Below are positions 27,327 to 38,148 of a DNA stretch of 64,000 nucleotides, piece by piece. Position numbers and translations under genes: made by a program. Source of the stretch: Paenarthrobacter sp. GOM3 (GTDB lineage: Bacteria; Actinomycetota; Actinomycetes; Actinomycetales; Micrococcaceae); contig NZ_CP136562.1 in assembly GCF_018215265.2 (NCBI RefSeq), positions 620,001 to 684,000 of the forward strand, written 5' to 3'. Position 1 is the first letter of the stretch; each line of letters opens with the position of its first letter. Below the pieces are notes generated by a model. It worked only from the letters and a program-made list of their open reading frames with translations, had not been told where the DNA came from and did no database searches.

Positions 27327-28124
27327 TCAGGTGAGATTGGAAACGGATTCGGTCAGTTCCGCAAAGCGGCGCAGATCTGAGGGGACGGTGCCGGCGTCGA
27401 GGTGTTCCTTGAGCCGGCGCCAAGTGGCACGGTGGGCGGATTCGTACAGGGTGGGCAGAAGCAGTTCGCCGTGCGGGTCGGTGACCTTGACCGTCGCCGG
27501 CCACGCCGCGGACGGCTCAGGCAGCGTGAGGTCGACGCCGCCGTCGTCCGTCAGCATGCTGAGCTGCAGGGCCGCAGGCCGGGCGTCGGTCAGCACGCCC
27601 TGCAAGGCCACCGGGGCGCCGTTGGCCAGCGTCGCGGACACCGTGTAGCCGGTGTCGCGGTGGCCCACGGTCCGCAGCTTGCCCAACGGACCCGTGACAC
27701 GCACGACGGCGGCAAGATGGTCCGCGAGCAGCTCACCGGAGTTGGTGCCGGCCGGGGCGGTTGCGACGGTGTCGAGCATCGCGGCACGTCCGGCGAGGGA
27801 GCGGACTGCGTCCTCGGCTGCGGGCATTGCGGGGTTGGATGCCCAGCGCTGGTCGAGGACCACCGCGGCGTTGCTTCGTCCGGCGGCTGCCGAGAGGGAG
27901 TCGGTGTTTTCCGGTGCCGGGTTGACCACCACAATGCCGCGCGCACCGTCGTCGATGGCCGTGGCCGCCTCGGCGGTCCAGCCTGGCCGGCCGGCAATGA
28001 CGTGTACGTGGGCTTGTGCTTCGGTAGCGGGACCGAACGATTCGGGAAGGGACGCGACCACCAAGGCCACGGCACCGGCGACCTGGGCCTCGGGCGCGGC
28101 TTCGACTGTGTACTTGTGGCTCAT
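27327..28124 (-). CDS. Unrecognised protein in sugar operon
   Basis: This 265-aa protein is Ala-rich and has no signal peptide or membrane segment. I do not recognise a family. Its middle (RSLAGRAAMLDTVA...LADHLAAVVRVTGPLGKLRTVG) reads a little like the substrate domain of an oxidoreductase, without a Rossmann motif. It overlaps the fourth oxidoreductase gene by four bases, so it may act with it. The roughly 115 bp between it and the binding-protein gene shows no obvious element. Confidence 0.6.
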   Translation of the reverse strand: MSHKYTVEAAPEAQVAGAVALVVASLPESFGPATEAQAHVHVIAGRPGWTAEAATAIDDGARGIVVVNPAPENTDSLSAAAGRSNAAVVLDQRWASNPAMPAAEDAVRSLAGRAAMLDTVATAPAGTNSGELLADHLAAVVRVTGPLGKLRTVGHRDTGYTVSATLANGAPVALQGVLTDARPAALQLSMLTDDGGVDLTLPEPSAAWPATVKVTDPHGELLLPTLYESAHRATWRRLKEHLDAGTVPSDLRRFAELTESVSNLT

Positions 28125-29200
28125 GCGCGGATTCCTTCGGCTACGGCGCGCTGCGTCTCGAGGGTGGCTACCGTAGCGTCGGCGATGTCCAACGCGAAGG
28201 TCAGGTCGTCAATCAGGGTTTGCGCGGTGGGCGGCTGCTTCGCTCCCGTGGCGAGGGCAGCAAGTTCGCGCCACTCGCCTTCGTAGCCGTTGTGGTCGAA
28301 GGGGCCGAGCACTGTGGTCGTGGTGCCCCGCGTCAAGGTGGCGGTGGCGGAACCGGCCTGCACGTACGACGGTGTGAAGTCGATGCGCAGGGCAGCCTCG
28401 TCGGAGATGGCTTCGAAGGTCCATTCCGGCTTCCACGTGTTGTTCATGGCCGCGCGGAGTTCGATGGTCCGGGTGGGGGTGCGGAGCGAGATGACGTAGC
28501 CGAAGGGGCGAACGTGGCGTGCCGCGAGCATTTCGATGTCCTTGAAATCGGGGGTGAACCGGCGGATCAGCGGGAGATCGTGGATGGCCAGGCCCATGAT
28601 GCCGCCGCGGAGTGCACCCTCGATGACCTCAGGGTCCGAGTAGTCGGGTGTGTCGCCAACGGGGCGGGTGATGATCTCTGTGGCGAAGTCCTCGAACCGG
28701 GCGTTGGGTGGGAGGACGATCGAGGAACGGATGGTGTGCGCGGTCTCGGGGAGGTCAGCCCAGTTCTCCTGGGCGGCGAGCCAGCCGGGATCAAAGGTGT
28801 GCATGGCACCGACGATGATCGGCACTCCGGTTTCCGCGCTGACCGCTGAGATCCGCGCCGCTTCCCCGGCGTTCATGGCGAAGGGCTTCTCGCAGAGGAC
28901 GGCCTTCTTGCCGGCGCGGCAGGCGGCGATGACCTGCTCGGCATGGAACTGGTGGGGGCTGCAGATGGCGACAATCTCGACGGCGGGATCGCTGAGGAGG
29001 GCTTCGACGCTGGTGCTGTGGGTGGCGCCGACGCGGGCGGCGACAGACTCGGCGACGGAGGGGTCCACGTCCATGATGTGGCGGACGGTGAGGATGTCGC
29101 CGAGCCGGGCGAGGGACGGCAAGTGGATGGCCTGGGTGACAGGGCCGGCGCCGAGGATGCCAACACCCAAAGGGCGGGTGGCGTCTGTGTGGCTGGACAA
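28121..29200 (-). CDS. Gfo/Idh/MocA oxidoreductase (4)
   Basis: This 359-aa protein is first in the operon. It has VGILGAGPVTQAIHLPSL, a Rossmann motif with a slightly unusual GAGPV, and VLCEKPFAMNAGEAA with the catalytic Lys. It is followed with a 4-bp overlap by the unrecognised 265-aa protein. The start lies about 90 bp downstream of a strong promoter with an overlapping palindrome. Confidence 0.9.
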   Translation of the reverse strand: MSSHTDATRPLGVGILGAGPVTQAIHLPSLARLGDILTVRHIMDVDPSVAESVAARVGATHSTSVEALLSDPAVEIVAICSPHQFHAEQVIAACRAGKKAVLCEKPFAMNAGEAARISAVSAETGVPIIVGAMHTFDPGWLAAQENWADLPETAHTIRSSIVLPPNARFEDFATEIITRPVGDTPDYSDPEVIEGALRGGIMGLAIHDLPLIRRFTPDFKDIEMLAARHVRPFGYVISLRTPTRTIELRAAMNNTWKPEWTFEAISDEAALRIDFTPSYVQAGSATATLTRGTTTTVLGPFDHNGYEGEWRELAALATGAKQPPTAQTLIDDLTFALDIADATVATLETQRAVAEGIRA

Positions 29201-29289
29201 GTTCAGTTACCTCTTCGTAAGCGGACTTCTGGAGGTGAATCGATGGGGGAGATGGTGAGAATCGATCGCCTTGATGTGCTGCTCATCAC

Positions 29290-29326
29290 AACCTAGGGGG
29301 ACTTTTGCCGAGCGTCAAGCAAAAGT
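29290..29326 (-). promoter_or_regulatory. Promoter and palindrome of the sugar operon
   Basis: Read on the minus strand, TTGACG (29313-29318) and TAGGTT (29290-29295) are separated by exactly 17 bp, a strong actinobacterial promoter. A palindrome overlaps the -35 region: ACTTTTGC at 29301-29308 and GCAAAAGT at 29319-29326, with a 10-bp gap. It fits an operator for the divergent ROK regulator, whose ATG is at 29390. Confidence 0.75.
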
Positions 29327-29389
29327 TGAAATAAGGCCGACATACTTCTGCTGCATGACACGCATAAGCAATCGTGCTTCACTAAAGGC

Positions 29390-30607
29390 ATGACTTCAGC
29401 CAGCGCAAACGACGCCGGAAATGCCTCCGTGGTGGAGGTCGGCAACCTTTCGCGCGCTGGCGATCTGTTCCAACTTCTCCGCGACGGCCAAGCCCGCACC
29501 CGAGCTGAACTTGCCGTCACCACAGGGCTCGCCCGTTCAACAGTTGCTTCCCGCATCGATGCCCTGATTCATTCCGGACTTGTCGGTCCGGCAGGGGAGG
29601 CGAGCTCCAGCGGCGGCAGGCCGCCGTCGCGCTTTGCCTTCAATCCCGCCGCGCGCGTGGTCCTGGCGGTCGACGTCGGCGCGACCCACGTGATTGTTGC
29701 CGTCACCGACCTCAGCGGCAGCATCCTCGCTGAGCGGCGGCTGGGCCAGGAAGTCGCCGACGGCCCCGAAGTGGTCCTGGGCCGTTTGGTTTCCGCGGGA
29801 CGTGAACTCCTGGCCGAGGCAGGACGGGAGCTCGGGGACCTCGCCGGAATGGGCATCGGATTGCCAGGGCCGGTTGAGCACGCCACCGGGCGGCCCGTGA
29901 AGCCGCCCATCATGCCCGGTTGGGACGGGTTCGACGTCGTCACTTACGTTCAGCGATTGCTGCCCGTTCCCGTTTTGGTGGACAACGACGTCAACATCAT
30001 GGCCCTCGGCGAACGGACCGCATTTTGGCCCGACCACGATAACTTCCTGTTCATCAAGGTCGCCACCGGCATCGGCGCAGGCATCATCAGCAGCGGCGAA
30101 CTGCAACGCGGCGCCAACGGCACGGCCGGTGATCTCGGCCACGTCCGTGTTCCGCGCGGCGACGACGTCCTCTGCCGATGCGGCAACCACGGCTGCCTCG
30201 AAGCGCTGGCCTCAGGTCCCGCCGTCGCCCGTCAACTCAAGGCGCAGGGACTCGAAGCCGCCACCGGCGGGGACGTGTTGCGGCTCGTAGGTGAGGGAAA
30301 CCTGCAGGCCATCCAGGCGTTGCGGCAGGCCGGCCGCGACGTCGGCGACGTATTGGCCACTGTGGTCAACCTGCTCAATCCGTCCATGATCATCATCGGC
30401 GGCAGCGTGGGGGAAGCCGGCGAGCACCTCGTAGCGGGCATCCGCGAAGTGGTCTACCGGCGGTCCCTGCCACTGGCCACCACCCACCTGCGCATCGGTA
30501 TCTCCATGGCCGGCGACCGTGCAGCCATCCTGGGCGCCAGCCAAATGGTCACACAACACGTTCTTTCGCCGGCCGTGATTGAAGCCACGCTGCAAGCTGC
30601 AGGCTGA
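29390..30607 (+). CDS. ROK-family transcriptional regulator
   Basis: This 405-aa protein has an N-terminal winged helix (RTRAELAVTTGLARSTVASRI) and a ROK sugar-binding domain. Its zinc motif is CRCGNHGCLEAL, and VDVGATH and GIGLPG are ROK signatures. It is divergent from the sugar operon and adjacent to a palindrome over that operon's promoter. It is therefore probably the repressor, released by the operon's sugar or an intermediate. Confidence 0.93.
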   Translation: MTSASANDAGNASVVEVGNLSRAGDLFQLLRDGQARTRAELAVTTGLARSTVASRIDALIHSGLVGPAGEASSSGGRPPSRFAFNPAARVVLAVDVGATHVIVAVTDLSGSILAERRLGQEVADGPEVVLGRLVSAGRELLAEAGRELGDLAGMGIGLPGPVEHATGRPVKPPIMPGWDGFDVVTYVQRLLPVPVLVDNDVNIMALGERTAFWPDHDNFLFIKVATGIGAGIISSGELQRGANGTAGDLGHVRVPRGDDVLCRCGNHGCLEALASGPAVARQLKAQGLEAATGGDVLRLVGEGNLQAIQALRQAGRDVGDVLATVVNLLNPSMIIIGGSVGEAGEHLVAGIREVVYRRSLPLATTHLRIGISMAGDRAAILGASQMVTQHVLSPAVIEATLQAAG

Positions 30608-30689
30608 GCCCCGTTGGGTGCCGTTCGCCGGGTGGCGGCGTGATAGCAATGAAAGTGATGTCTATTTTCTTTCCTTCCCGGTGCGTCCA

Positions 30690-31883
30690 ATGAGCCAATT
30701 CCTTGCCAGAGTCCCGCGCGGCTGGCTGATCCTCGCGTGTATTGGGCTCATTGCCCTGAACATGCGCGGGCCTTTCGTCGCGGTGGCGCCCGTGGTGGAT
30801 TCCCTGCGGCAGGACCTCGGGTTCTCGCCGGTGGAACTCGGGCTGCTGACTGGCATTCCCGTGCTCTGCTTCTCCTTGGCGTCCCCTCTGGCTTCGTTGG
30901 CCGGGCGGCGCCTCGGAGCCGAGTTCGCGGTGATGCTCACCCTGCTTGGGGTATTGGCCGGTGTGGTGATCCGCTCCAGCGGCGGTGGTGCCCTGGTCAT
31001 GGCCGGCACGGTCATCATTGGCCTGGCCATCACCATCGGCAACATCGCGGTGCCGCTCATCATCCGGCGTGACTTCGCGCCCCGGCGCCAAGCCACTGCC
31101 ATGGGTGTGTACACGGCTGCCCTGAACATCGGCTCGTTCCTCACGTCGGTGGCTACAGCGCCCCTTGCCGAGCTGGTGGGCTGGAGGCTAGCCCTTGCCG
31201 CGAGTGCACTGTTGGCGTTGGCCGCGATTGTTTTTTGGGTGCCCACCGTTGGTGCCCGCCGGGCATTTGTGCCGGCTGCTGTGCCGGTTCCTGCTGCTTC
31301 CGGCGTTGGCCAGGTGGCCGGCGTCGGCTGGCTGGCAGTTGGCCTGACGCTCGGTTTTGCCGGCCAGGCCTTCTCCTACTACGGCGTCACCGCCTGGCTG
31401 CCCAGCTTCCTCGCTGATGAGCTCGCCATGGGCACCGCCGAAGCCGGTGCCGGCTCCTCGCTCTTCCAGATCTTCGCGATTGTTGGCGGCCTGGGCGTGC
31501 CACTCCTGGCCCGCTTCGCCAGTACGACGACGGTGGCGGTCACCTTGAGCGCGCTCTGGCTGGCCGTTCCCGTGGGCCTGTTACTGGCGCCTGGGTTCTG
31601 GTGGCTGTGGTCTTCGATGGGCGGCATTGCCCAGGGTGGCGGCATCACGGTCATCTTCATTGCCATCATCAAGTTCGCACACTCCCAAGCGGCCGCCGGG
31701 AAGATGTCCGCAGTGGTGCAAGGGGTTGGCTACTGCTTCGCTGCGCTGGCTCCCACCATTGTTGGCTACGTCCACAGTGCCTCGGACGGCTGGACTGCTC
31801 CACTCTTCGTGATCCTCGGCTCCGTGCTCACGTTCTGCGTGTGCACCACGTTGTCCGTGCGCTGGGTGGCGCGGCAGAGCTAG
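30690..31883 (+). CDS. MFS transporter, CynX/NimT type
   Basis: The ATG at 30690 gives 397 aa with about twelve membrane segments; the in-frame start at 30579 overlaps the ROK gene. ALNMRGPFVAVAPV near the N-terminus and RRDFAPRRQATAMGVYTAALNIGS are typical of the cyanate/2-nitroimidazole transporter group. The substrate is unknown. It follows the ROK gene by 82 bp and may or may not be read with it. Confidence 0.87.
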   Translation: MSQFLARVPRGWLILACIGLIALNMRGPFVAVAPVVDSLRQDLGFSPVELGLLTGIPVLCFSLASPLASLAGRRLGAEFAVMLTLLGVLAGVVIRSSGGGALVMAGTVIIGLAITIGNIAVPLIIRRDFAPRRQATAMGVYTAALNIGSFLTSVATAPLAELVGWRLALAASALLALAAIVFWVPTVGARRAFVPAAVPVPAASGVGQVAGVGWLAVGLTLGFAGQAFSYYGVTAWLPSFLADELAMGTAEAGAGSSLFQIFAIVGGLGVPLLARFASTTTVAVTLSALWLAVPVGLLLAPGFWWLWSSMGGIAQGGGITVIFIAIIKFAHSQAAAGKMSAVVQGVGYCFAALAPTIVGYVHSASDGWTAPLFVILGSVLTFCVCTTLSVRWVARQS

Positions 31884-31924
31884 GCCGAATTTACGGCATG
31901 CTCCGGGCATGGAGAAGCCCCGTT

Positions 31925-31983
31925 GCTGGGCTGCCTCCCCGACCATCGGGGTCACTTGTTGCGAAGAGTGCAGGCAGCCCAGC
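31925..31983. terminator. Large inverted repeat between convergent genes
   Basis: GCTGGGCTGCCT (31925-31936) pairs perfectly with AGGCAGCCCAGC (31972-31983). A smaller CCCCGA/CGGGG hairpin lies inside. It lies between the ends of the MFS and malate synthase genes, so it is a likely bidirectional terminator, although no clear T-run is present. Confidence 0.6.
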
Positions 31984-32033
31984 GTCGGGGCGTGGTGTCC
32001 GCGACGTGTGTCGCGGGGCTTGGTGGCGCTTCC

Positions 32034-33686
<1,653 letters not shown>

Positions 33687-33786
33687 TTCAAGACTCCTAA
33701 GAAAATGTTCGACGGCGGCACTTCCGCGAGATACGCACGAGGCCGGAGGTGCGGTGATGCGGCAGCCTGCGTAAAAGGGGCCCTGC

Positions 33787-33826
33787 GTCCCGGTCCGTCC
33801 TCGCTCAGCGAGGTCGAAACCGGGAC
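33787..33826 (-). terminator. Hairpin between aceA and aceB
   Basis: GTCCCGGT (33787-33794) pairs with ACCGGGAC (33819-33826), enclosing a CCTCGCT/GCGAGG stem. It lies just after aceA. It may terminate or attenuate transcription before aceB. Confidence 0.65.
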
Positions 33827-33894
33827 ATGGGGAATAGCAGGCAGAGCATTACCGCAGCGGAGGCCGGAGGTGACAACCGACGTCGGGGGTGTGG

Positions 33895-35211
33895 TTAGTG
33901 GAACTGGCCCTCTTCGGTCGATCCGACCAGTGCGAGGGTGGATGCGTTCGGGTTGAGCGCGGTTGCGATGTCGTCGAAGTAGCCGGTACCGACTTCGCGC
34001 TGGTGCTTGGTGGCGGTGTAGCCGCGGGACTCGGAGGCGAATTCCTTTTCCTGGAGCTCGACGTAGGCGCTCATGCCTTCACGGGCGTAGCCGTGGGCGA
34101 GATCGAACATCGAGTAGTTCAGGGCGTGGAAGCCGGCCAGGGTGATGAACTGGAACGTGAAGCCCATGGCACCAAGTTCGCGCTGGAACTTCGCGATGGT
34201 GGTGTCGTCCAGATGCTTGCGCCAGTTGAAGGACGGGGAGCAGTTGTAGGAGAGCATTTGGTCCGGGAACTCGGCCTTGACCGATTCAGCGAACTTGCGG
34301 GCCAACTCCAGGTCCGGGGTGCCGGTTTCCATCCAGATGAGGTCGGAGTACGGTGCGTAGGCCTTGGCACGGGCGATGCAGGGTTCGATGCCGTTGCGGA
34401 CCTTGTAGAAGCCCTCAGCCGTACGTTCGCCGGTGATGAATTCCTGGTCGCGCTCGTCCACGTCCGAAGTGATCAGGGTTGCTGCTTCGGCGTCGGTACG
34501 GGCAATGACAACCGTCGGGGTACCGGCGACGTCGGCTGCCAGGCGGGCTGCGTTGAGGGTCCGGATGTGCTGCTGGGTGGGGATTAGGACCTTGCCGCCA
34601 AGGTGGCCACACTTCTTCTCCGACGCGAGCTGGTCTTCCCAGTGAACGCCCGAGGCGCCGGCGGTGATCATGGACTTCATGAGCTCGTAGGCATTCAGGG
34701 GCCCACCAAAGCCGGCTTCGGCGTCGGCGACGATCGGGACCAGCCAGTCCTCAACACTCTTGACGCCCTCGGCGTACTCGATCTGGTCAGCGCGGAGCAG
34801 GGCGTTGTTGATGCGGCGGACAACCTGCGGAACCGAGTTGGCCGGGTACAGCGACTGGTCCGGGTACGTCTGTCCCGAGAGGTTGGCGTCGGCGGCCACC
34901 TGCCAGCCCGAAAGGTAGATCGCCCGGAGGCCGGCCTTGACCTGCTGCACAGCCTGGTTACCGGTCAGTGCACCCAAAGCGTTGGTGTATCCGCCGGTGG
35001 GAGCTTCCTCGGTGAGCTGCTTCCAGAGCTTCTCCGAGCCGCGGCGGGCCAGGGTGTGCTCTTCGGAGACGCGGCCGCGGAGGCGGACGACGTCGGTTGC
35101 CGAGTAATCGCGGGTGACGCCTTCCCAACGCGGGTTGGCGGACCATTCAAGTTCCAGCGCTGCGGCCTGCTGCTCTGCACTCTGCTCTGCTGGTTCAAAT
35201 GAAGCGGTCAT
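33895..35211 (-). CDS. aceA: Isocitrate lyase
   Basis: This 438-aa enzyme has the catalytic KKCGHLGGK motif and [17 protein letters not shown]. It splits isocitrate into succinate and glyoxylate in the glyoxylate shunt, needed for growth on acetate and other C2 compounds. It is divergent from the RamB/ScfR-like gene; the 180-bp gap probably holds operators. Confidence 0.97.
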   Translation of the reverse strand: MTASFEPAEQSAEQQAAALELEWSANPRWEGVTRDYSATDVVRLRGRVSEEHTLARRGSEKLWKQLTEEAPTGGYTNALGALTGNQAVQQVKAGLRAIYLSGWQVAADANLSGQTYPDQSLYPANSVPQVVRRINNALLRADQIEYAEGVKSVEDWLVPIVADAEAGFGGPLNAYELMKSMITAGASGVHWEDQLASEKKCGHLGGKVLIPTQQHIRTLNAARLAADVAGTPTVVIARTDAEAATLITSDVDERDQEFITGERTAEGFYKVRNGIEPCIARAKAYAPYSDLIWMETGTPDLELARKFAESVKAEFPDQMLSYNCSPSFNWRKHLDDTTIAKFQRELGAMGFTFQFITLAGFHALNYSMFDLAHGYAREGMSAYVELQEKEFASESRGYTATKHQREVGTGYFDDIATALNPNASTLALVGSTEEGQFH

Positions 35212-35394
35212 TTCTGTCTCCTTATATCCAAGCGGGGCTTGCCCGGGCCCGGCCTTTGCTGCGTCGTTGCGGCATCGGCCGGGTTGTCCGGCGTCTGTGC
35301 TTCTTTTTCGTAAGACCTACTTTTCTGCACTTCCAAGAGTCTTTCTAGAGGAAAACTATGGAAAGAAATGCACTTCTTCGCGTATTCTCAAGAA

Positions 35395-36882
35395 ATGTCG
35401 CCTGTGAGCTGGAATCGCGAAGTAGTGTCGCCGTCGTCGTCCCCTGCCGCCCCGGAACTGGACGTCATCAGCCTTGGGCGCCGCGTGCGCCATCTGCGCA
35501 AGCAGGCCGGGCTGACGTTGGACGACCTCAGTGCCGCCGTCGGGACCGCACCAAGCCAGTTGAGTCTGATCGAAAACGGCAAGCGCGAGCCCAAATTGGG
35601 ACTGCTGCAGCAGCTGGCTGCGTCACTCAATGTGAGCATCGACCAGTTGCTCGGGGCGGAGCCGCCGAGCCGTCGCGCTGCCTTGGAAATTGAGCTCGAA
35701 CGGTACCAGCGCGGACCCCTGTACGAGTCGCTGAATCTCCCGAAAATCCGCATCAGTTCGCGGCTTCCACTGGAAGTCCTGGAGTCCCAGGTGGGGCTGC
35801 TTCAGGAGCTTGAACGCAAACTTAATGAGCAAGCCGCGACGCCGGAGGAAGCCCGCCGCGCGAATGGCGAGTTGCGTGCCATGATGCGCGAGCGCGGTAA
35901 CTATTTCCCCGAGTATGAGGCGGAAGCGCAGAAGGTCCTCAAAGGGGTCGGTTACACCACCGGTCCGCTGAGCCAGCATGTCATTGCGGACATCGCCGAG
36001 AACCTCGGTTTCACGCTGCACCACGTGGGCGACCTGCCGCATTCCACGCGTTCCGTGACCGATTTGAAGAACCGCAGAATTTATCTCACGCAGAACCAGC
36101 GGCAAGACCACGATCCACGATCTGTTCTGCTCCAGGCCCTGGGGCATTACGTTTTGGGGCACGAGACTCCACGGAACTACGGGGATTTTTTGGCACAGCG
36201 CGTGGCGACCAACTACTTCGCCGCCGCGCTTCTGCTGCCGGAGCACGCAACGGTGGAGTTCTTGCAGAAGGCCAAGGCTGCGAAGGAAATTGCGGTGGAA
36301 GACATCCGCGATGCGTTTGCGGTGTCGTATGAGACGGCCGCGCACCGCTTCACTAACCTCGCCACCAAGCACCTCGGCATCACCACGCACTTCCAGAAAA
36401 CCCACCAGTCCGGGATCATCTACAAGGCTTACGAGAACGACGGCGTGACCTTCCCGCAGGACCATACCGGGGCCATCGAGGGGCAGCCGTCGTGCAAGGC
36501 ATGGACCTCGCGGGCGGTGTTCGACGTGCCGGACAAATTCAGCGCTTACAGCCAGTACACGGACACTCCCTCGGGCACTTACTGGTGCACGGCGCGGACT
36601 GAGCGCTCGGCTGCCGGTGAGTTCTCGCTGAGCATCGGCGTCCCGTACCAGCATGTGAAGTGGTTCCGTGGGCGGGAAACCACGGCCCGCGCAACATCCA
36701 ACTGCCCGGACCCGAACTGCTGCAAACGTCCGCCGGAGTCACTGGCGAACGAGTGGGCCGGCAACGCCTGGCCCTCCGCCCGGGCACACTCCCACCTGCT
36801 CGCGGCCATGCCTCCCGGAGCGTTCCCCGGCGTGGACGAAACCGAGGTGTACTCCTTCCTGGCGGCGCACTCCGAACGCTAA
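35395..36882 (+). CDS. RamB/ScfR-like XRE-family regulator of acetate metabolism
   Basis: The protein is about 495 aa from ATG 35395; ATG 35368 in the same frame is an alternative start. It has an N-terminal Xre helix-turn-helix (LGRRVRHLRKQAGLTLDDLSAAVG), an IrrE/ImmA-like middle and a Cys-containing C-terminal domain (NCPDPNCC). This is the layout of corynebacterial RamB and related short-chain acyl-CoA-sensing regulators. RamB controls aceA and aceB, which fits its divergent position here. Two TGCACTTC repeats lie in the leader region (about 35324 and 35369). Confidence 0.9.
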   Translation: MSPVSWNREVVSPSSSPAAPELDVISLGRRVRHLRKQAGLTLDDLSAAVGTAPSQLSLIENGKREPKLGLLQQLAASLNVSIDQLLGAEPPSRRAALEIELERYQRGPLYESLNLPKIRISSRLPLEVLESQVGLLQELERKLNEQAATPEEARRANGELRAMMRERGNYFPEYEAEAQKVLKGVGYTTGPLSQHVIADIAENLGFTLHHVGDLPHSTRSVTDLKNRRIYLTQNQRQDHDPRSVLLQALGHYVLGHETPRNYGDFLAQRVATNYFAAALLLPEHATVEFLQKAKAAKEIAVEDIRDAFAVSYETAAHRFTNLATKHLGITTHFQKTHQSGIIYKAYENDGVTFPQDHTGAIEGQPSCKAWTSRAVFDVPDKFSAYSQYTDTPSGTYWCTARTERSAAGEFSLSIGVPYQHVKWFRGRETTARATSNCPDPNCCKRPPESLANEWAGNAWPSARAHSHLLAAMPPGAFPGVDETEVYSFLAAHSER

Positions 36883-36890
36883 CCCCCCAA

Positions 36891-37044
36891 CGCTCTCTCA
36901 CGTTCCGCCTGGTTGGGGTGGACGCTCTCTCACGTTCCGGCGGGTTGGGGTGGAGGCTCTCTCACGTCCCGTCCGGTTGGGGCGGAGGCTCTCTCACGTC
37001 CCGCCTGGTTGGGGTGGACGCTCTCTCACGTCCCGCCTGGTTGC
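36891..37044. repeat. 32-bp-period tandem repeat array 1 (about five units)
   Basis: Units start at 36891, 36923, 36955, 36987 and 37019 (last one partial). Each has CTCTCTCACGT followed by YCCGNCYGGTTGGGG-type sequence. Read on the minus strand the core is ACGTGAGAGAGCG. It occupies the whole gap between two converging genes. Confidence 0.9.
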
Positions 37045-37052
37045 GGGCAAGG

Positions 37053-37541
37053 CTAGACAGCGCGATTGGTTTCGGTCCGCGGCACGCTGCGTGAAGGAAG
37101 CTCGGCGAACGCGGCGGCTTGCGCGCGCTGGGTGCGTGACGCTTGAGGATTCAGGTCGGAGCACCATGCGGGATAGACGCGGAAGCCGCGCTTGCCTGAA
37201 TGGAATTCGGTAGTGACGTACCCAAGCGAGATCAGGTGCGAGGGGGTGAATCGGAAGACCCCGAACCGGTCCCGGTCTTCTACGAAAACCATCAGTCCCG
37301 ACATCGACTCGCCAGCCGTAAATGGCCTAGTTGATCCGCCTTCGCCGCGCTTCCAGACCGCAACAAAGGCGCCCGGTTTCGTCGGTGTGATCCGAGCCGT
37401 GCGGATCCGCCACCGCTCTTTCCCGAACCGTACGACCCCGGATTCATAGTCGCCGTTCTGCTCTTCTGCCTTGATGATGGGTTGCGGATCATCCGAAGCC
37501 TGGACGCAGTCGGCAAAATATTTGAGTGCACTGAAACTCAC
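37053..37541 (-). CDS. MepB-like protein
   Basis: This 162-aa protein resembles the MepB family (PGAFVAVWKRGEGGSTRPF, FGVFRFTPSHLISLGY, GKRGFRVYPAWC). MepB proteins are short cytosolic proteins of unknown activity; the founding member lies in a staphylococcal multidrug-efflux locus. The start is a GTG. Nothing nearby suggests a specific role. Confidence 0.83.
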   Translation of the reverse strand: MSFSALKYFADCVQASDDPQPIIKAEEQNGDYESGVVRFGKERWRIRTARITPTKPGAFVAVWKRGEGGSTRPFTAGESMSGLMVFVEDRDRFGVFRFTPSHLISLGYVTTEFHSGKRGFRVYPAWCSDLNPQASRTQRAQAAAFAELPSRSVPRTETNRAV

Positions 37542-37632
37542 TCCCGAATCTTACTCGTTGAAGAATAGAGACTGCTCCGCGGCTATTGCCATCGACTACC
37601 GTGCCAAGGTCGACCCCGCTGGCCACCGCTTG

Positions 37633-38148
37633 CTACCGGAATTTGCCCTCGGGATCCTGCGCGCATCGAGTGTTGCCGCCGAGGGTGGTTCCGAAGCTGC
37701 TCGTTCCAAGCTGCATGGAGAACTTGCCATCCCCAAAACCAGTGGTCGTCTGGTCTCGGTTCGCCCCCGAAGGCTGTGTTTGTACAACGCTCAGGCCGTT
37801 GCTTTCAAAAACTTCCTTTACCGACTTATGTATCGCTTTAGCCTGATCTTCTGAGATCGCGCCCTGCGTACTGTCGTAATTGAACCGAGTGCCCTCGGTC
37901 CCGTCCGGCAGGGGGCATGCCATGCCGGGTTTATCTGGTGTAATTTTCGTCCAGTCGCCAGGGGCGAGCCCCTGAATTTGTGTGAAGATGTCGAGGTATT
38001 CCGTGCGGGCTTGTTCTGGTCCCATAGTCTGCTCCGCGGCGTTGGTGGGTGGGGTGGTGCTCGGCGTTGTTCCACACCCCGTGAGGGCAACGAGGATGGC
38101 AACGACAAGGCCTTGGATGAGGGATCTTCGCGAAGACATGGTGGTCAT
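37633..38148 (-). CDS. Hypothetical lipoprotein
   Basis: This 171-aa protein has an N-terminal signal (SLIQGLVVAILVALTGCG) with a clear lipobox Cys, then a Thr/Pro linker. The body has two more Cys (MACPLPDG, TRCAQDP). I do not recognise the family. Its ATG overlaps the TGA of a decayed gene upstream (ATGA), so the two were once an operon. Confidence 0.8.
   Translation of the reverse strand: MTTMSSRRSLIQGLVVAILVALTGCGTTPSTTPPTNAAEQTMGPEQARTEYLDIFTQIQGLAPGDWTKITPDKPGMACPLPDGTEGTRFNYDSTQGAISEDQAKAIHKSVKEVFESNGLSVVQTQPSGANRDQTTTGFGDGKFSMQLGTSSFGTTLGGNTRCAQDPEGKFR

Noticed and set aside
36891-37044. Possible CRISPR array
   Set aside because: Repeats are head to tail without unique spacers and are imperfect; no cas genes.
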